From positions 186,001-250,000 of the forward strand of contig CAVVTG010000002.1 of assembly GCA_963751105.1 (NCBI GenBank): a stretch of 64,000 nucleotides of DNA, given 5' to 3'. Below are positions 31,612 through 41,074 of the stretch, piece after piece. The notes under the pieces were generated by a model. That model did not search any database. It saw nothing but the letters and a program-made list of their open reading frames with translations, and was not told the DNA's origin. The DNA comes from JACVRW01 sp963751105. GTDB taxonomy: Bacteria > Actinomycetota > Thermoleophilia > Solirubrobacterales > Thermoleophilaceae. Within the stretch, counting starts at the first letter, position 1, and the number at the start of each line of letters is the position of its first letter. Both the position numbers and the translations under genes were made by a program.

Positions 31612-32162
31612 GCCGCCCCGACGAGCCTTTGTCTACCCGCGATCTCGCCTCATCCTCTGCCGAGCAGGGAGGAGAGTCGCGGGCGCCAGACAGCCGCGAG
31701 GATCGTGAGGCGGGTGCCCGCGAAGACGCCGCGACGCAGCCGGCCGAGCCGACTCCCACCTCTCCTCCGACGGAGGGCTCCGCCCAGCCCGAAGTGGACC
31801 GCGACGCGGACATCACGGAGCCCGGCGCAGAGCCCGCCGAGCCCGAGGCAGATCCCGCCGAGCCCGAGGCAGATCCCGCGGCGGAACGCGCCGACGCTCC
31901 GCTGCTTGCCGAGCAGGAGGGCGCAGAGTTCGCCAGCCGTTGGGAGACCATTCAAGCCGCCTTCGTCGACGACCCCCGCCGCGCAGTCGAGGAAGCCGAC
32001 GGACTCGTGGCCAACGTGATGCAGCAACTGGCCGACGGCTTCGCGCGCGAGCGCGAGATCCTCGAGGGCCAGTGGAGCCGGGGCGAAGACGTGTCGACGG
32101 AGGACCTGCGGGTAGCTCTGCAGCGCTACCGCTCGTTCTTTCAGCGGCTCCTGTCCGCCTAG
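31608..32162 (+). CDS. Acidic protein with the same helical domain, no membrane segment
   Basis: 184 residues from ATG 31608. The first 100 residues are Pro/Glu/Asp-rich with repeated A-E-P-E-A-D-P units; the C-terminal 85 residues are homologous to the upstream protein (S-R-W-E-T-I-Q-A-A-F-V-D-D-P, A-V-E-E-A-D-G-L-V-A-N-V-M, S-T-E-D-L-R-V-A). One anchored and one soluble partner suggest a heteromeric complex (inference). Confidence 0.78.
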   Translation: MSRPDEPLSTRDLASSSAEQGGESRAPDSREDREAGAREDAATQPAEPTPTSPPTEGSAQPEVDRDADITEPGAEPAEPEADPAEPEADPAAERADAPLLAEQEGAEFASRWETIQAAFVDDPRRAVEEADGLVANVMQQLADGFAREREILEGQWSRGEDVSTEDLRVALQRYRSFFQRLLSA

Positions 32163-32219
32163 AGCAAGCTCGTCACTCCGGGCCGCGCACGCTAGGACGA
32201 AGGCCCAGCTGCAGCGCCG

Positions 32220-33236
32220 TCACGCTGCCTTCTCGTCGTGTCCGCCGAACTCCTTGCGCATCGCCGAGAGCAGCTTGTCGGCGAAGTCGCCAAGACCGCG
32301 CGACGAGAAGCGCGAGTTGAGCGCCGTCGTCAGGACAGGGGCAGGCACGCCGACGTCGATGGCGGCGATCGATGTCCATCGGCCCTCACCGGAATCCGAA
32401 ACGCGGCCCGCGAAATCCTCGAGCGTGGGTGACCCGTGCAACGCCTCCGCGGTCAGATCCAGTAGCCAGGAACCGACGACGCTGCCACGCCGCCAGACCT
32501 CGGCCACCTCGGTCGTGTCGATCTCGTACTGGTAGTACTCGGGGTTCTCCATTGGGGCGGTCTCGGCGTCCATCTCCTGCTGCCGCTTGCCCGCATCGGC
32601 GTTCTTGATGATGTTCAGACCCTCCGCGTAGGCGGCCATGAGCCCGTACTCGACCCCGTTGTGCACCATCTTCACGAAGTGGCCGGCGCCGTTCGGGCCG
32701 CAGTGGTAGTACCCGTGCTCCGACTGAGCAGGGTCCCCGGTTCGTCCGGGCGTTCGCGGCTCTTCGCCGACACCGGGCGCGACCGAGCCGAAGATCGGGC
32801 TGAGCCGGTCGACGACGTCCTTCTCGCCTCCGATCATGAGGCAGAAGCCGCGCTCGAACCCCCAGACGCCGCCGCTTGTCCCGACGTCGACGTGGTGGAT
32901 ACCCTTCTCGCCGAGCTCGGCCGCATGTCGGATGTCGTCGTGGTAGTGCGTGTTGCCGCCGTCGATGATCGCGTCGCCCGGTTCGAGGACCTCGGCGAGG
33001 GAGGCGATGGTCTTGTCGGTGATCTCGCCTGCAGGCACCATCACCCAGACGGCCCGGGGCTTCTCGAGTTTTGAGGCGAAGTCCGCAAGCGAGAACGAGC
33101 CCGTCGCTCCGTCGGCCTCGAGCGCCTTCACCGCGTCGGGGAAGACGTCGTAACCAACGCAGTCATGCCCGTCGCGCATGAGGCGCCGGACGATGCCCGC
33201 CCCCATCCGGCCCAGGCCGACCATTCCGAGTTGCAT
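32220..33236 (-). CDS. gnd: 6-phosphogluconate dehydrogenase, decarboxylating (short, GndA-type)
   Basis: 338 residues from ATG 33236; a GTG 18 bases upstream is possible but would overlap the pgi stop. The N-terminus is the NAD(P)-binding G-M-V-G-L-G-R-M-G, with D-G-G-N-T-H-Y near 101 and the substrate motif D-V-G-T-S-G-G near 123, then G-A-G-H-F-V-K-M-V-H-N-G. The 330-residue size and missing long C-terminal tail match the NAD-type GndA. It oxidises 6-phosphogluconate to ribulose-5-phosphate with CO2 release. It is the last gene of the operon ndh-zwf-pgi-gnd. Confidence 0.93.
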   Translation of the reverse strand: MQLGMVGLGRMGAGIVRRLMRDGHDCVGYDVFPDAVKALEADGATGSFSLADFASKLEKPRAVWVMVPAGEITDKTIASLAEVLEPGDAIIDGGNTHYHDDIRHAAELGEKGIHHVDVGTSGGVWGFERGFCLMIGGEKDVVDRLSPIFGSVAPGVGEEPRTPGRTGDPAQSEHGYYHCGPNGAGHFVKMVHNGVEYGLMAAYAEGLNIIKNADAGKRQQEMDAETAPMENPEYYQYEIDTTEVAEVWRRGSVVGSWLLDLTAEALHGSPTLEDFAGRVSDSGEGRWTSIAAIDVGVPAPVLTTALNSRFSSRGLGDFADKLLSAMRKEFGGHDEKAA

Positions 33237-33256
33237 GGGAGTGCTTGTTGTCACAC

Positions 33257-34903
33257 CTAGCTCCGTTCTGGTGATTTCATGGCTCGATACCGCCGGATCA
33301 GCGCGTTGGTCGAGCTGTCGTGCTGCAGGTCGGGCTCCTCCCCCGACTCGAGCTCGGGGATGATCCGCTTGGCCAGCACCTTGCCGAGCTCGACTCCCCA
33401 CTGGTCGAAGGAGTCGATCCCCCAGACCGTGCCCTGGGTGAAGACGCTGTGCTCGTACAGCGCGACCAGGGTTCCGAGTGCGTGTGGGGTCAGCTTCTCG
33501 GCCAGGATCACGTTGGTCGGCCGATTCCCCTCGAACACGCGGTGGGGGACCACCGCGTCGGCCGTTCCCTCGGCTCGGACCTCCTCCTCCGTCTTGCCGA
33601 ACGCGAGCGCCTCGGCCTGCGCGAAGACGTTCGACATGAGGATGTCGTGGTGGTCGCGCAGCGGGTTCAGCGTCTTTCCGAACCCGATCAGGTCGACGGG
33701 AATGAGCTTCGTGCCTTGGTGGATGAGCTGGTAGAAGCTGTGCTGGCCGTTGGTCCCAGGCTCGCCCCAGAAGATCGCGCCGGTCTGGTAGTCGACGTCG
33801 CGGCCGTCGAGCGTGACGTGCTTCCCGTTCGACTCCATCGTCAGCTGCTGAAGGTAGGCGGGGAAGCGCTTCAGGTATTGGCTGTACGGCATGACACCCA
33901 CGGTCTGGGCGCCGAAGAAGTTCCCGTACCAGACCGCGAGCAGGCCCATGACGACGGGCAGGTTGCGCTCGAACGGCGTCGTACGGAAGTGCTCGTCCAT
34001 CGCGTGGAAGCCGGCAAGCAGCTCGCGGAAGCTGTCGGGCCCGACGGCGACCATGGTCGAGAGGCCGATCGCGGAGTCCATCGAGTAGCGGCCGCCGACC
34101 CATTCCCAGAACCCGAACATGTTGTCCGTGTCGATACCGAACTTCGCGACCTCGTCGGCGTTCGTCGAGACGGCGACGAAGTGCTTCGCTATCGCGGCCT
34201 CGTCACCGAGTGCGGCGAGGGACCACTCGCGCGCCGAGTGCGCGTTGGTCATCGTCTCGAGGGTCGTGAACGTCTTCGAAGAGATGATGAAGAGCGTCTC
34301 GTCGGCAGCGAGATCGCGGGTCGCCTCGGCGAAGTCGGTCGAGTCCACGTTGGAGACGAACCGAAACGTCAGGTCACGCGGCGTGTAGTGGCGCAACGCC
34401 TCGTATGCCATCACAGGCCCCAGGTCGGAGCCGCCGATGCCGATGTTGACGATGTTCCGGATCGGCTTTCCCGTGTGCCCCTTCCACTCGCCCGAGCGGA
34501 CGCGTTCGGCGAAGGCGGCCATCCGGTCGAGGACGGAGTTCACCTCCTCGACGACGTCGACGCCATCAACGACGAGCGACTTACCTCGTGGCATGCGCAA
34601 CGCGACGTGGAGGACGGAGCGGTTCTCGGAGACGTTGATGCGGTCGCCGCGGAACATCGCTTCGGTCCGCTCGTGCAGTCCGGACTCGTCTGCCAGCTGC
34701 AGCAGGAGGCCGAGCGTCTCGTCGGTGATGCGGTTCTTCGAGTAGTCGAGGTACAGACCAGCCGCTTCCACCGCCAGCCGCTCGCCGCGGGTCGGGTCGT
34801 CGGCGAAGAGGTCGCGCAGTTGGACGTGGCGTATCTCCTCGTAGTGCCTGTCCAGCGCCTTCCAGGCGGGACGTTCCCTGAGGGGGGTCATGCTGGTGCT
34901 CAT
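33257..34903 (-). CDS. pgi: Glucose-6-phosphate isomerase
   Basis: 548 residues from ATG 34903, overlapping the zwf stop as ATGA. The family signatures are clear: I-G-I-G-G-S-D-L-G-P near 154, S-K-T-F-T-T-L-E-T near 212, G-G-R-Y-S near 276, and F-D-Q-W-G-V-E-L-G-K near 510. It interconverts glucose-6-phosphate and fructose-6-phosphate. Its place between zwf and gnd indicates a cyclic pentose phosphate route that recycles fructose-6-phosphate. Confidence 0.96.
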   Translation of the reverse strand: MSTSMTPLRERPAWKALDRHYEEIRHVQLRDLFADDPTRGERLAVEAAGLYLDYSKNRITDETLGLLLQLADESGLHERTEAMFRGDRINVSENRSVLHVALRMPRGKSLVVDGVDVVEEVNSVLDRMAAFAERVRSGEWKGHTGKPIRNIVNIGIGGSDLGPVMAYEALRHYTPRDLTFRFVSNVDSTDFAEATRDLAADETLFIISSKTFTTLETMTNAHSAREWSLAALGDEAAIAKHFVAVSTNADEVAKFGIDTDNMFGFWEWVGGRYSMDSAIGLSTMVAVGPDSFRELLAGFHAMDEHFRTTPFERNLPVVMGLLAVWYGNFFGAQTVGVMPYSQYLKRFPAYLQQLTMESNGKHVTLDGRDVDYQTGAIFWGEPGTNGQHSFYQLIHQGTKLIPVDLIGFGKTLNPLRDHHDILMSNVFAQAEALAFGKTEEEVRAEGTADAVVPHRVFEGNRPTNVILAEKLTPHALGTLVALYEHSVFTQGTVWGIDSFDQWGVELGKVLAKRIIPELESGEEPDLQHDSSTNALIRRYRAMKSPERS

Positions 34904-36312
34904 GCGCTCGGCAGCCAAGGGTGGTGCCAGCCCCCGACGTCGTCCACGAGGTGGTCGGCTGACTTAGGCCCCCACGAGCCTTCTTCGTACACCTCGACCG
35001 GTGGCGGAGCGTCTAGTAGCGGCTGCACCACCCGCCACGTCTCCTCGAGCGCGTCCTGGCGCGCAAAGTGGCTCGAGTCGCCGACCATCGCGGCGTGCAG
35101 GAGCACCTCGTAGGCGGTGGGGCCCTCGCCGCCCATGCTCGCGAACTCCATCTCCAGCTGGACCGGGCGCACTCCGGGCCCCTCCGCCTCCTTCGCCTGC
35201 AGCCTGAGCCTGGCTCCGGGCGCTGGGCCGATTCGGAGCACGAGCTGGTTCGGCTCGGGCCGGGGCGCGTGCCTCGGGACGAAGCCGAGCCAGGGCGTCG
35301 TCGAAAAGACGACTCGAACCTCGGTCACCTTCGCCGGCAGCGACTTGCCGGCGCGGATGAAGAACGGCACGCCCCACCAGCGCCAGTTGTCGATCTCGAG
35401 CCGCATGGCGCAGTAGGTCTCCGTTTGCGAATCGGGAGCAACTCCGGCCACATCGAGGTAGCCGCGGTATTGGCCGCGCACGTAGTGGGCGGGGTCGGCT
35501 TCGGCCATCGCGACGAAGAGGTCACGCTTGCGATCGTTGATTACGTCCACGCCACGTCCTGTAAAAGGCTCCATGGCGACCAGGCTCAACACCTGCAGGA
35601 TGTGGTTCTGGACGACGTCGCGCAGGGCACCGACCGGGTCGTAGAAATGGCCGCGGTCCGCGACACCGAAGTCCTCCGCCATCGTGATCTGGACCGAGGA
35701 GACGTGTTGGCGGTTCCAGACCGGCTCCAGGATGGTGTTCGCCCACCGGAGGTACAGGATGTCCTCGACCGACATCTTCCCCAGGAAGTGGTCGATCCGG
35801 TAGAGCTGCGATTCGTCGATCAGCGCGTGGAGTTGCTCGTTCAACTCGCGCGCTGACGCAAGGTCGTGCCCGAAGGGCTTCTCCACGACGACCCGGGCGT
35901 CCTCGGTGAGGCCCGCGTCCGCGAGCCCCGAGACCACTGTGGCGAAGAGCGAGGGCGGGACCTCGAGGTAAAAGACGGGCAGGCTCGCGCCGTGGATCTC
36001 CCCCGCGACCCGGCCGTAGGTCGCCGCATCAGCGAAGTCTCCGTGGACGTACGAGAGCTTCTCGACAAAGCGCTTGAACACGGCCTCGTCGAGCGGCTCG
36101 CCCGTTGCGACGATCGATTCGCGGGCACGCTCGACGAGCTGCTCGAGCGTCCAGTCGTCGAAGGCCACTCCGACGACGCGGCAGGAAAGGAGGCCGCGCT
36201 GCTCAAGCCGGTAGAGAGATCGGAAGGTCATCACTCTCGCGAGGTCGCCCGTGATCCCGAAGACCACGAGCACGTCGGCCTGCCGCTCCTCGGCTTCTGC
36301 TCCCGTCGTCAT
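34900..36312 (-). CDS. zwf: Glucose-6-phosphate dehydrogenase, first copy
   Basis: 470 residues from ATG 36312, overlapping the upstream flavoprotein stop. The N-terminal nucleotide motif is V-F-G-I-T-G-D-L-A; the active-site block Y-R-I-D-H-F-L-G-K sits near residue 171 and G-A-L-R-D-V-V-Q-N-H near 228 holds the catalytic His. After L-A the usual basic R-K-L is replaced by R-V-M, which may alter cofactor choice. It makes 6-phosphogluconolactone; no lactonase gene is present in the operon. A second, divergent zwf is at 50982. Confidence 0.94.
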   Translation of the reverse strand: MTTGAEAEERQADVLVVFGITGDLARVMTFRSLYRLEQRGLLSCRVVGVAFDDWTLEQLVERARESIVATGEPLDEAVFKRFVEKLSYVHGDFADAATYGRVAGEIHGASLPVFYLEVPPSLFATVVSGLADAGLTEDARVVVEKPFGHDLASARELNEQLHALIDESQLYRIDHFLGKMSVEDILYLRWANTILEPVWNRQHVSSVQITMAEDFGVADRGHFYDPVGALRDVVQNHILQVLSLVAMEPFTGRGVDVINDRKRDLFVAMAEADPAHYVRGQYRGYLDVAGVAPDSQTETYCAMRLEIDNWRWWGVPFFIRAGKSLPAKVTEVRVVFSTTPWLGFVPRHAPRPEPNQLVLRIGPAPGARLRLQAKEAEGPGVRPVQLEMEFASMGGEGPTAYEVLLHAAMVGDSSHFARQDALEETWRVVQPLLDAPPPVEVYEEGSWGPKSADHLVDDVGGWHHPWLPSA

Positions 36313-37613
36313 TCCGCTCTCCCCGCTGTCTCAGCCTCGTCCGCCTCGACGACGAACCGGCCCGTGCGTTGGTGCGTGAGCACGTCCCCGGCCCAGTCGA
36401 TCACGGCCTTCGCGCGGTCCTCGTTGGTCGGCAGCAGGACGAGATGCACGGTGCCCCAGGCGAGTTGCGCGGTCTTCCCCTTCATCGTTCGCCCGCCGAG
36501 CATCTGCACCACGGCGGCGCCTCGGCCGATCGTCGCCATCGTGCCCTTGTCCCTGTACCTGAACGGCTTCGTCTGCTTCCCCGCGACGCGTCGCGCGATC
36601 ATCTCGCCGGCGTGCTCGCCGGACTGCAGCGCGACCGAGCCAAGCTGCGGCAGGACCTGCTCCGTCTTCGCGTCGGTGATCGCTGCGATATCGCCGAGCG
36701 CGTATACCTCCGGGTAACGCGGAACGGTGAGCTCCGGCCCCACGCCGATGCGGTTTCCCCGCTCGAGCTCGAGCCCGAGCGCCCGGACGAGCGCGTTGCC
36801 CTGCAAACCGGCGGCCCAGACGAGCGTGTGCGCGTCGAGCACCGTGCCCGACTTGAGCGTGACCCGAGTCGCAGAGACCGCCGCGACCGCATCACCCACG
36901 ACGACCTCCACCGTCCGCTTGGCCAACGCCTGCTCGGTGTAGGTGCGGATGTCATCCTTGAACATCGAGAAGAGCTGCGGTCCCGCCTCGACGAGGATGA
37001 TCCGGGCCCTGTCCTCGGCGAGGCCCGGATAGTCCCTCGCGAGCTCAACGCGATAGAGCTCGGCGAGCGCGCCGGCGCTCTCGACCCCCGTCGGCCCGCC
37101 GCCCACCACCACGACGTTCAGCGCGCCGTCGTCGATGACGTCGGGGTTCCGGTCCGCGTCCTCCCACTTGCGCAGGACGTGGTTCTTGAGCCGTACGGCG
37201 TCCGGAAGCGTGTACATCGGAAAGGCGTGCTCCGCGGCTCCCTCGGTGCCGAAGAAGTTGACCTCCGCGCCGAGCGCAAGCACGAGGTAGTCGTAGGTGA
37301 TCGGCGCCAGCTCCGCAAACTGAACCTCGCGCGCGTCGAGATCGACAGCGGTCACGGATGCCTGATGGACCGTCGCGTTCTCCTGCCCGTGGGCCAGGTC
37401 GCGCAGCGAGTGGCCGACGGCGGTCCGCTCGAGCAGACCGGTCGCGAGCTGATACAGGAGCGGCTGGAAGGTGTGATAGTCGTGCCTGTCAACGAGCACG
37501 ACCTCGACGTTGGCGCCCTTGAGCTTGAGCGCGGCGCCGATCCCGGCGAAGCCCCCGCCCAGAACGAGGACGCGTGGCGGCTCGTCGCGGCCGGCTTCGG
37601 CGTGCGAAGGCAT
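36309..37613 (-). CDS. ndh: Type II NADH dehydrogenase-like flavoprotein
   Basis: 434 residues from ATG 37613. FAD motif V-L-V-L-G-G-G-F-A-G-I-G near 14-25, D-R-H-D-Y-H-T-F-Q-P-L-L-Y near 42, second motif V-V-V-V-G-G-G-P-T-G-V-E near 167, V-W-A-A-G near 268 and Y-A-L-G-D-I-A near 305. NDH-2 enzymes oxidise NADH and reduce quinone at the inner membrane face without pumping. As first gene of the zwf operon it would reoxidise the pyridine nucleotide made by Zwf and Gnd, if those use NAD (inference). Confidence 0.92.
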   Translation of the reverse strand: MPSHAEAGRDEPPRVLVLGGGFAGIGAALKLKGANVEVVLVDRHDYHTFQPLLYQLATGLLERTAVGHSLRDLAHGQENATVHQASVTAVDLDAREVQFAELAPITYDYLVLALGAEVNFFGTEGAAEHAFPMYTLPDAVRLKNHVLRKWEDADRNPDVIDDGALNVVVVGGGPTGVESAGALAELYRVELARDYPGLAEDRARIILVEAGPQLFSMFKDDIRTYTEQALAKRTVEVVVGDAVAAVSATRVTLKSGTVLDAHTLVWAAGLQGNALVRALGLELERGNRIGVGPELTVPRYPEVYALGDIAAITDAKTEQVLPQLGSVALQSGEHAGEMIARRVAGKQTKPFRYRDKGTMATIGRGAAVVQMLGGRTMKGKTAQLAWGTVHLVLLPTNEDRAKAVIDWAGDVLTHQRTGRFVVEADEAETAGRAE

Positions 37614-37781
37614 CTCGTCGGCAAATTACACGGTCGGTGAGAGCCGACTCAAATCACCAGTCGGATGCTCTTGCAGGCCGCGCGCTGCCCGAGCCCGGGT
37701 TGCTCTCGTTGAATATCACCTCCTTGGAACGAGGCGGGAAGGGTTCTTGGGGTCCAGCATCAGGCGCCGAAGATCGGCGAC

Positions 37782-38213
37782 GTGCCGGTGCGGGCGTCGT
37801 CCATCGCTCGGCTATCGAACGACGAACTGGAGGTCATGCTGGTGTTGCGTCAGATGAGGGACATGCCGGTTGGGACGATTGGATTCGAGGCGGTCGGTGA
37901 GGTCGAAGACGATGACTGGGAGGACACGGTCGAGCCGGTGCTTCGCCGGGAGATCGCCGAGGGGCGCAAGGTCCGGCTGCTCTACCTGCTGGGCGCGGGG
38001 GCGCCTGACGTCGAGGGCGATGCCATGAAGGCCGACACGGGCTTCCGCGCGCGACACGCGGCCTCGTTTGATCGCGTCGCCGTGGTCAGCGACGAGGACT
38101 GGATGCGCCCAGCGCTCGGCGCGTTGTCCTTCCTGCTGCCGGGGAAGGCCAAGGGCTTCCGGGTCGCCGATCTAACAGAGGCGAAGGCCTGGCTGGCCGC
38201 CGATTCGGATTGA
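37782..38213 (+). CDS. STAS/SEC14-like (SpoIIAA-like) protein
   Basis: 143 residues from GTG 37782, but ATG 37836 (125 residues) may be the true start since the conserved region begins there (M-P-V-G-T-I-G-F-E-A-V-G-E-V). It contains a beta-alpha fold with R-L-L-Y-L-L-G-A-G, F-D-R-V-A-V-V-S-D and a C-terminal F-R-V-A-D-L-T-E-A-K-A-W-L. Such proteins share the STAS/Sec14-like fold; roles are unknown and may include lipid or nucleotide binding. Confidence 0.78.
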   Translation: MPVRASSIARLSNDELEVMLVLRQMRDMPVGTIGFEAVGEVEDDDWEDTVEPVLRREIAEGRKVRLLYLLGAGAPDVEGDAMKADTGFRARHAASFDRVAVVSDEDWMRPALGALSFLLPGKAKGFRVADLTEAKAWLAADSD

Positions 38214-38335
38214 CGCAGGGCGAGGGGGACGGGTTTCGCATGATGCGTCGAGCCGACCCCTCCCCATTGGACGGCGCATGGTGACCTGCTCTGCGGCTGG
38301 CGCGAGGTTCTGCTGAGATCCCCGCAATCGATCTC

Positions 38336-41074
38336 ATGACCCCCGCAAGCGACCCTCAGAGATCGCTCCGCAGCGATATTCGGGAGTTGGGTGACCTGCT
38401 CGGCCGTGCCCTCGTTCGGCAGGAGGGTCACGAGCTGTTCCGGCTGGTTGAGGACGTGCGCCAGCTGATTCGCTCGAACCGCCAGGCCACCGTTGCGCTG
38501 CTGGCGGAGCTCGACGGCGATTCGGCCACGAAGCTCGTGCGCGCCTTCCTCATGTACTTCCACCTGGCCAACGTCGCGGAACAGGTGCACCGAGGTCGCG
38601 AGCTGGCGGCGCAGCGGGCAGCGGAGGGCGGTTGGCTGTCACAGGCCGTGGATCGCATCGCGGCGGCCGAGGTACCCGCCGGCGAGCTGGCCGAGGAGCT
38701 CTCGCGGCTGGCCGTGCGGCCTGTCTTCACCGCACATCCAACCGAAGCAGCGAGACGGACGGTCCTGTCCAAGATCGCCGACGTCGCCGTGCTGCTCGAC
38801 GAGCGCGCGCAGGCCGCGGGAGATCCTGCGGCCGAGCGGCGCATCTCCCGGCGGCTCGAGGAGCTAATCGACCTGCTGTGGCAGACGGACGAGCTGCGGA
38901 TCGTGAGTCCCGACGTGGTCGACGAGGCACGCAACGCCGTCTACTACCTCGACCAGCTCCACCGACACGCGGTCCCCGACGTCCTCGAGGTCCTTGCCGA
39001 GGAGCTCGAGCGCCTCGGCTTCGAGTCTCCCGTGGCCGCTCGCCCACTGAGCTTCGGCAGCTGGATCGGCGGCGATCGCGACGGCAACCCCAACGTCGGC
39101 CCGGAGGCCACGGACCAGGTGCTCACGCTCCAGCACGAGCACGGCATTCGCGGAGCGCTGGCGCTGATCGACCAGCTGCGCACCGACCTCTCCACCTCGG
39201 TGCGCATCGTCGAGGTCACGCCCGAGCTGAGGGAGTCGCTGACGCGGGACCTGGAGGCGCTGCCCGAGATCGAGCCGCGCTTCCTGCGCCTCAACGCCGA
39301 GGAGCCGTATCGGCTCAAGCTAACCTGCATGGGCCTCAAGCTGGAGAACACCCGAGCGCGTCTGGCCGACCGCCGCCCTCACGCACCGGGCCGTGATTAC
39401 GACGGCCCCGAGGAGTTGATCGCGGAGCTCGGACTCGTGCGCGAGTCCCTGCTCGAGCACCGGGGTGGGCTGATCGCCGAGGGCCGCCTCGAGCGCGCCA
39501 CCCGCACCATTGCGGCGTTCGGGCTCCAGCTGGCCACCCTCGACGTTCGCGAGCACGCGGACGTGCTCCACCGCGCGGTCGGAGAGCTGTTCGACCGGCT
39601 CGGCGACGACGGGCCTCGCTACGCCGATCTCTCGGCGGGCGAGCGAGGCGAGCTGCTCGCGCGCGAGCTCACCTCGCGCCGGCCGCTGGCCCATCAGCCT
39701 CCGCCGTTGAGCCCCGATGCCGCCCGCACCTTCGCGGCCTTCGAGGCGATTCGGGACGCTCAGGAGCGCTACGGCGAGAGCGTGGTCGAGTCGTACATCG
39801 TCTCGATGTGTCGCGGGCCCGACGATCTCCTGGCCGCCGTCGTCCTGGCTCGAGAGGCCGGTCTCGTCGACCTGCAGGGCGAAGTCGCTCGCATCGGCTT
39901 CGTGCCCCTGCTGGAAACCGAGGTCGAGCTGCGCTCCGCCGACGAGCTCCTGGCCGGGCTGCTCGACGAGCCCTCGTACCGCCGCGTCCTGGCGCTGCGG
40001 GGTGACGTGCAGGAGGTGATGCTCGGCTACTCGGACTCGAACAAGGCGGCCGGAGTGACCACCAGCCAGTGGGAGATCCATCGGGCCCAGCAGCGGCTGC
40101 GCGACACCGCCCAGGCTCACGGCGTGCGGCTGCGGCTCTTCCACGGCCGCGGCGGCACGGTCGGCCGGGGCGGCGGCCCTACCCACGACGCCATTCTCGC
40201 CCAGCCACCCCGCACGCTCGACGGCGAGATCAAGCTGACCGAGCAGGGCGAGGTGATCTCGGACAAGTACCTCCTGCCCAGCCTCGCCCGCGAGAACCTG
40301 GAGCTGATGCTGGCCGCGGCGCTCGAGTCGACGGTGCTGCACCGCAGGCCACGCATGTCGCCCGAATCGCTGGCTGAATGGATTGCGACGATGGAGCTCG
40401 TCTCCTCGGCCGCCCTCGAGCGCTACCAGTCGCTCGTGGAGGACCCGGAGCTGCCTGAGTACTTCCTCGCCTCGACTCCGGTGGAGCTGCTGAGCGAGCT
40501 CCATCTGGGCTCGCGGCCCAGCCGCCGCGCGGAGTCCGACGGTGGCCTGGACGGCCTGCGGGCGATTCCGTGGGTGTTCGGCTGGACCCAGTCTCGCCAG
40601 ATCGTTCCCGGGTGGTTCGGCGTGGGGTCAGGCCTGGCGGCCGCCCGTCAGGCGGGGCTCGGCGAGAGGCTGCGCGAGATGCACTCCGACTGGCAGTTCT
40701 TCGGCAACTTTCTCTCCAACGTCGAGATGACACTGGTCAAGACCGACCTCGACATAACCGAGCGTTACGTGGCCAGGCTGGTGCCCGAGCACCTCCACCG
40801 GTTCCTCGAAGTGATCAGGGCGGAGTACGAGCTGACCGTGGCCGAGCTGCTGGGAGCCACCGGCGAAGAAGAGCCGCTCGGCACGAACCCCACACTGGCC
40901 ACCACCCTCAGCGTGCGCGACGCCTACCTGGCCCCGATCCACGAGCTTCAGATCGCGCTGATCGAACGCTGGCGAGCCGAGCGCGCGGCGGAGCGGGAGC
41001 CCGATCCCACGCTCGCGCGCGCGCTGCTTCTCAGCGTGAACGGGATCGCGGCCGGGTTGCGTAACACCGGCTAA
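38336..41074 (+). CDS. ppc: Phosphoenolpyruvate carboxylase
   Basis: 912 residues from ATG 38336. Active-site regions are visible: T-A-H-P-T-E near residue 137, S-W-I-G-G-D-R-D-G-N-P near 239, F-H-G-R-G-G-T-V-G-R-G-G-G-P near 602, and the C-terminal N-T-G end. The block normally reading Y-S-D-S-x-K-D reads Y-S-D-S-N-K-A (about 565-571), so the Asp after the bicarbonate-binding Lys is changed while Asp and Lys themselves are kept. The enzyme makes oxaloacetate from PEP and bicarbonate. The stop overlaps the next start in TAATG. Confidence 0.96.
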   Translation: MTPASDPQRSLRSDIRELGDLLGRALVRQEGHELFRLVEDVRQLIRSNRQATVALLAELDGDSATKLVRAFLMYFHLANVAEQVHRGRELAAQRAAEGGWLSQAVDRIAAAEVPAGELAEELSRLAVRPVFTAHPTEAARRTVLSKIADVAVLLDERAQAAGDPAAERRISRRLEELIDLLWQTDELRIVSPDVVDEARNAVYYLDQLHRHAVPDVLEVLAEELERLGFESPVAARPLSFGSWIGGDRDGNPNVGPEATDQVLTLQHEHGIRGALALIDQLRTDLSTSVRIVEVTPELRESLTRDLEALPEIEPRFLRLNAEEPYRLKLTCMGLKLENTRARLADRRPHAPGRDYDGPEELIAELGLVRESLLEHRGGLIAEGRLERATRTIAAFGLQLATLDVREHADVLHRAVGELFDRLGDDGPRYADLSAGERGELLARELTSRRPLAHQPPPLSPDAARTFAAFEAIRDAQERYGESVVESYIVSMCRGPDDLLAAVVLAREAGLVDLQGEVARIGFVPLLETEVELRSADELLAGLLDEPSYRRVLALRGDVQEVMLGYSDSNKAAGVTTSQWEIHRAQQRLRDTAQAHGVRLRLFHGRGGTVGRGGGPTHDAILAQPPRTLDGEIKLTEQGEVISDKYLLPSLARENLELMLAAALESTVLHRRPRMSPESLAEWIATMELVSSAALERYQSLVEDPELPEYFLASTPVELLSELHLGSRPSRRAESDGGLDGLRAIPWVFGWTQSRQIVPGWFGVGSGLAAARQAGLGERLREMHSDWQFFGNFLSNVEMTLVKTDLDITERYVARLVPEHLHRFLEVIRAEYELTVAELLGATGEEEPLGTNPTLATTLSVRDAYLAPIHELQIALIERWRAERAAEREPDPTLARALLLSVNGIAAGLRNTG

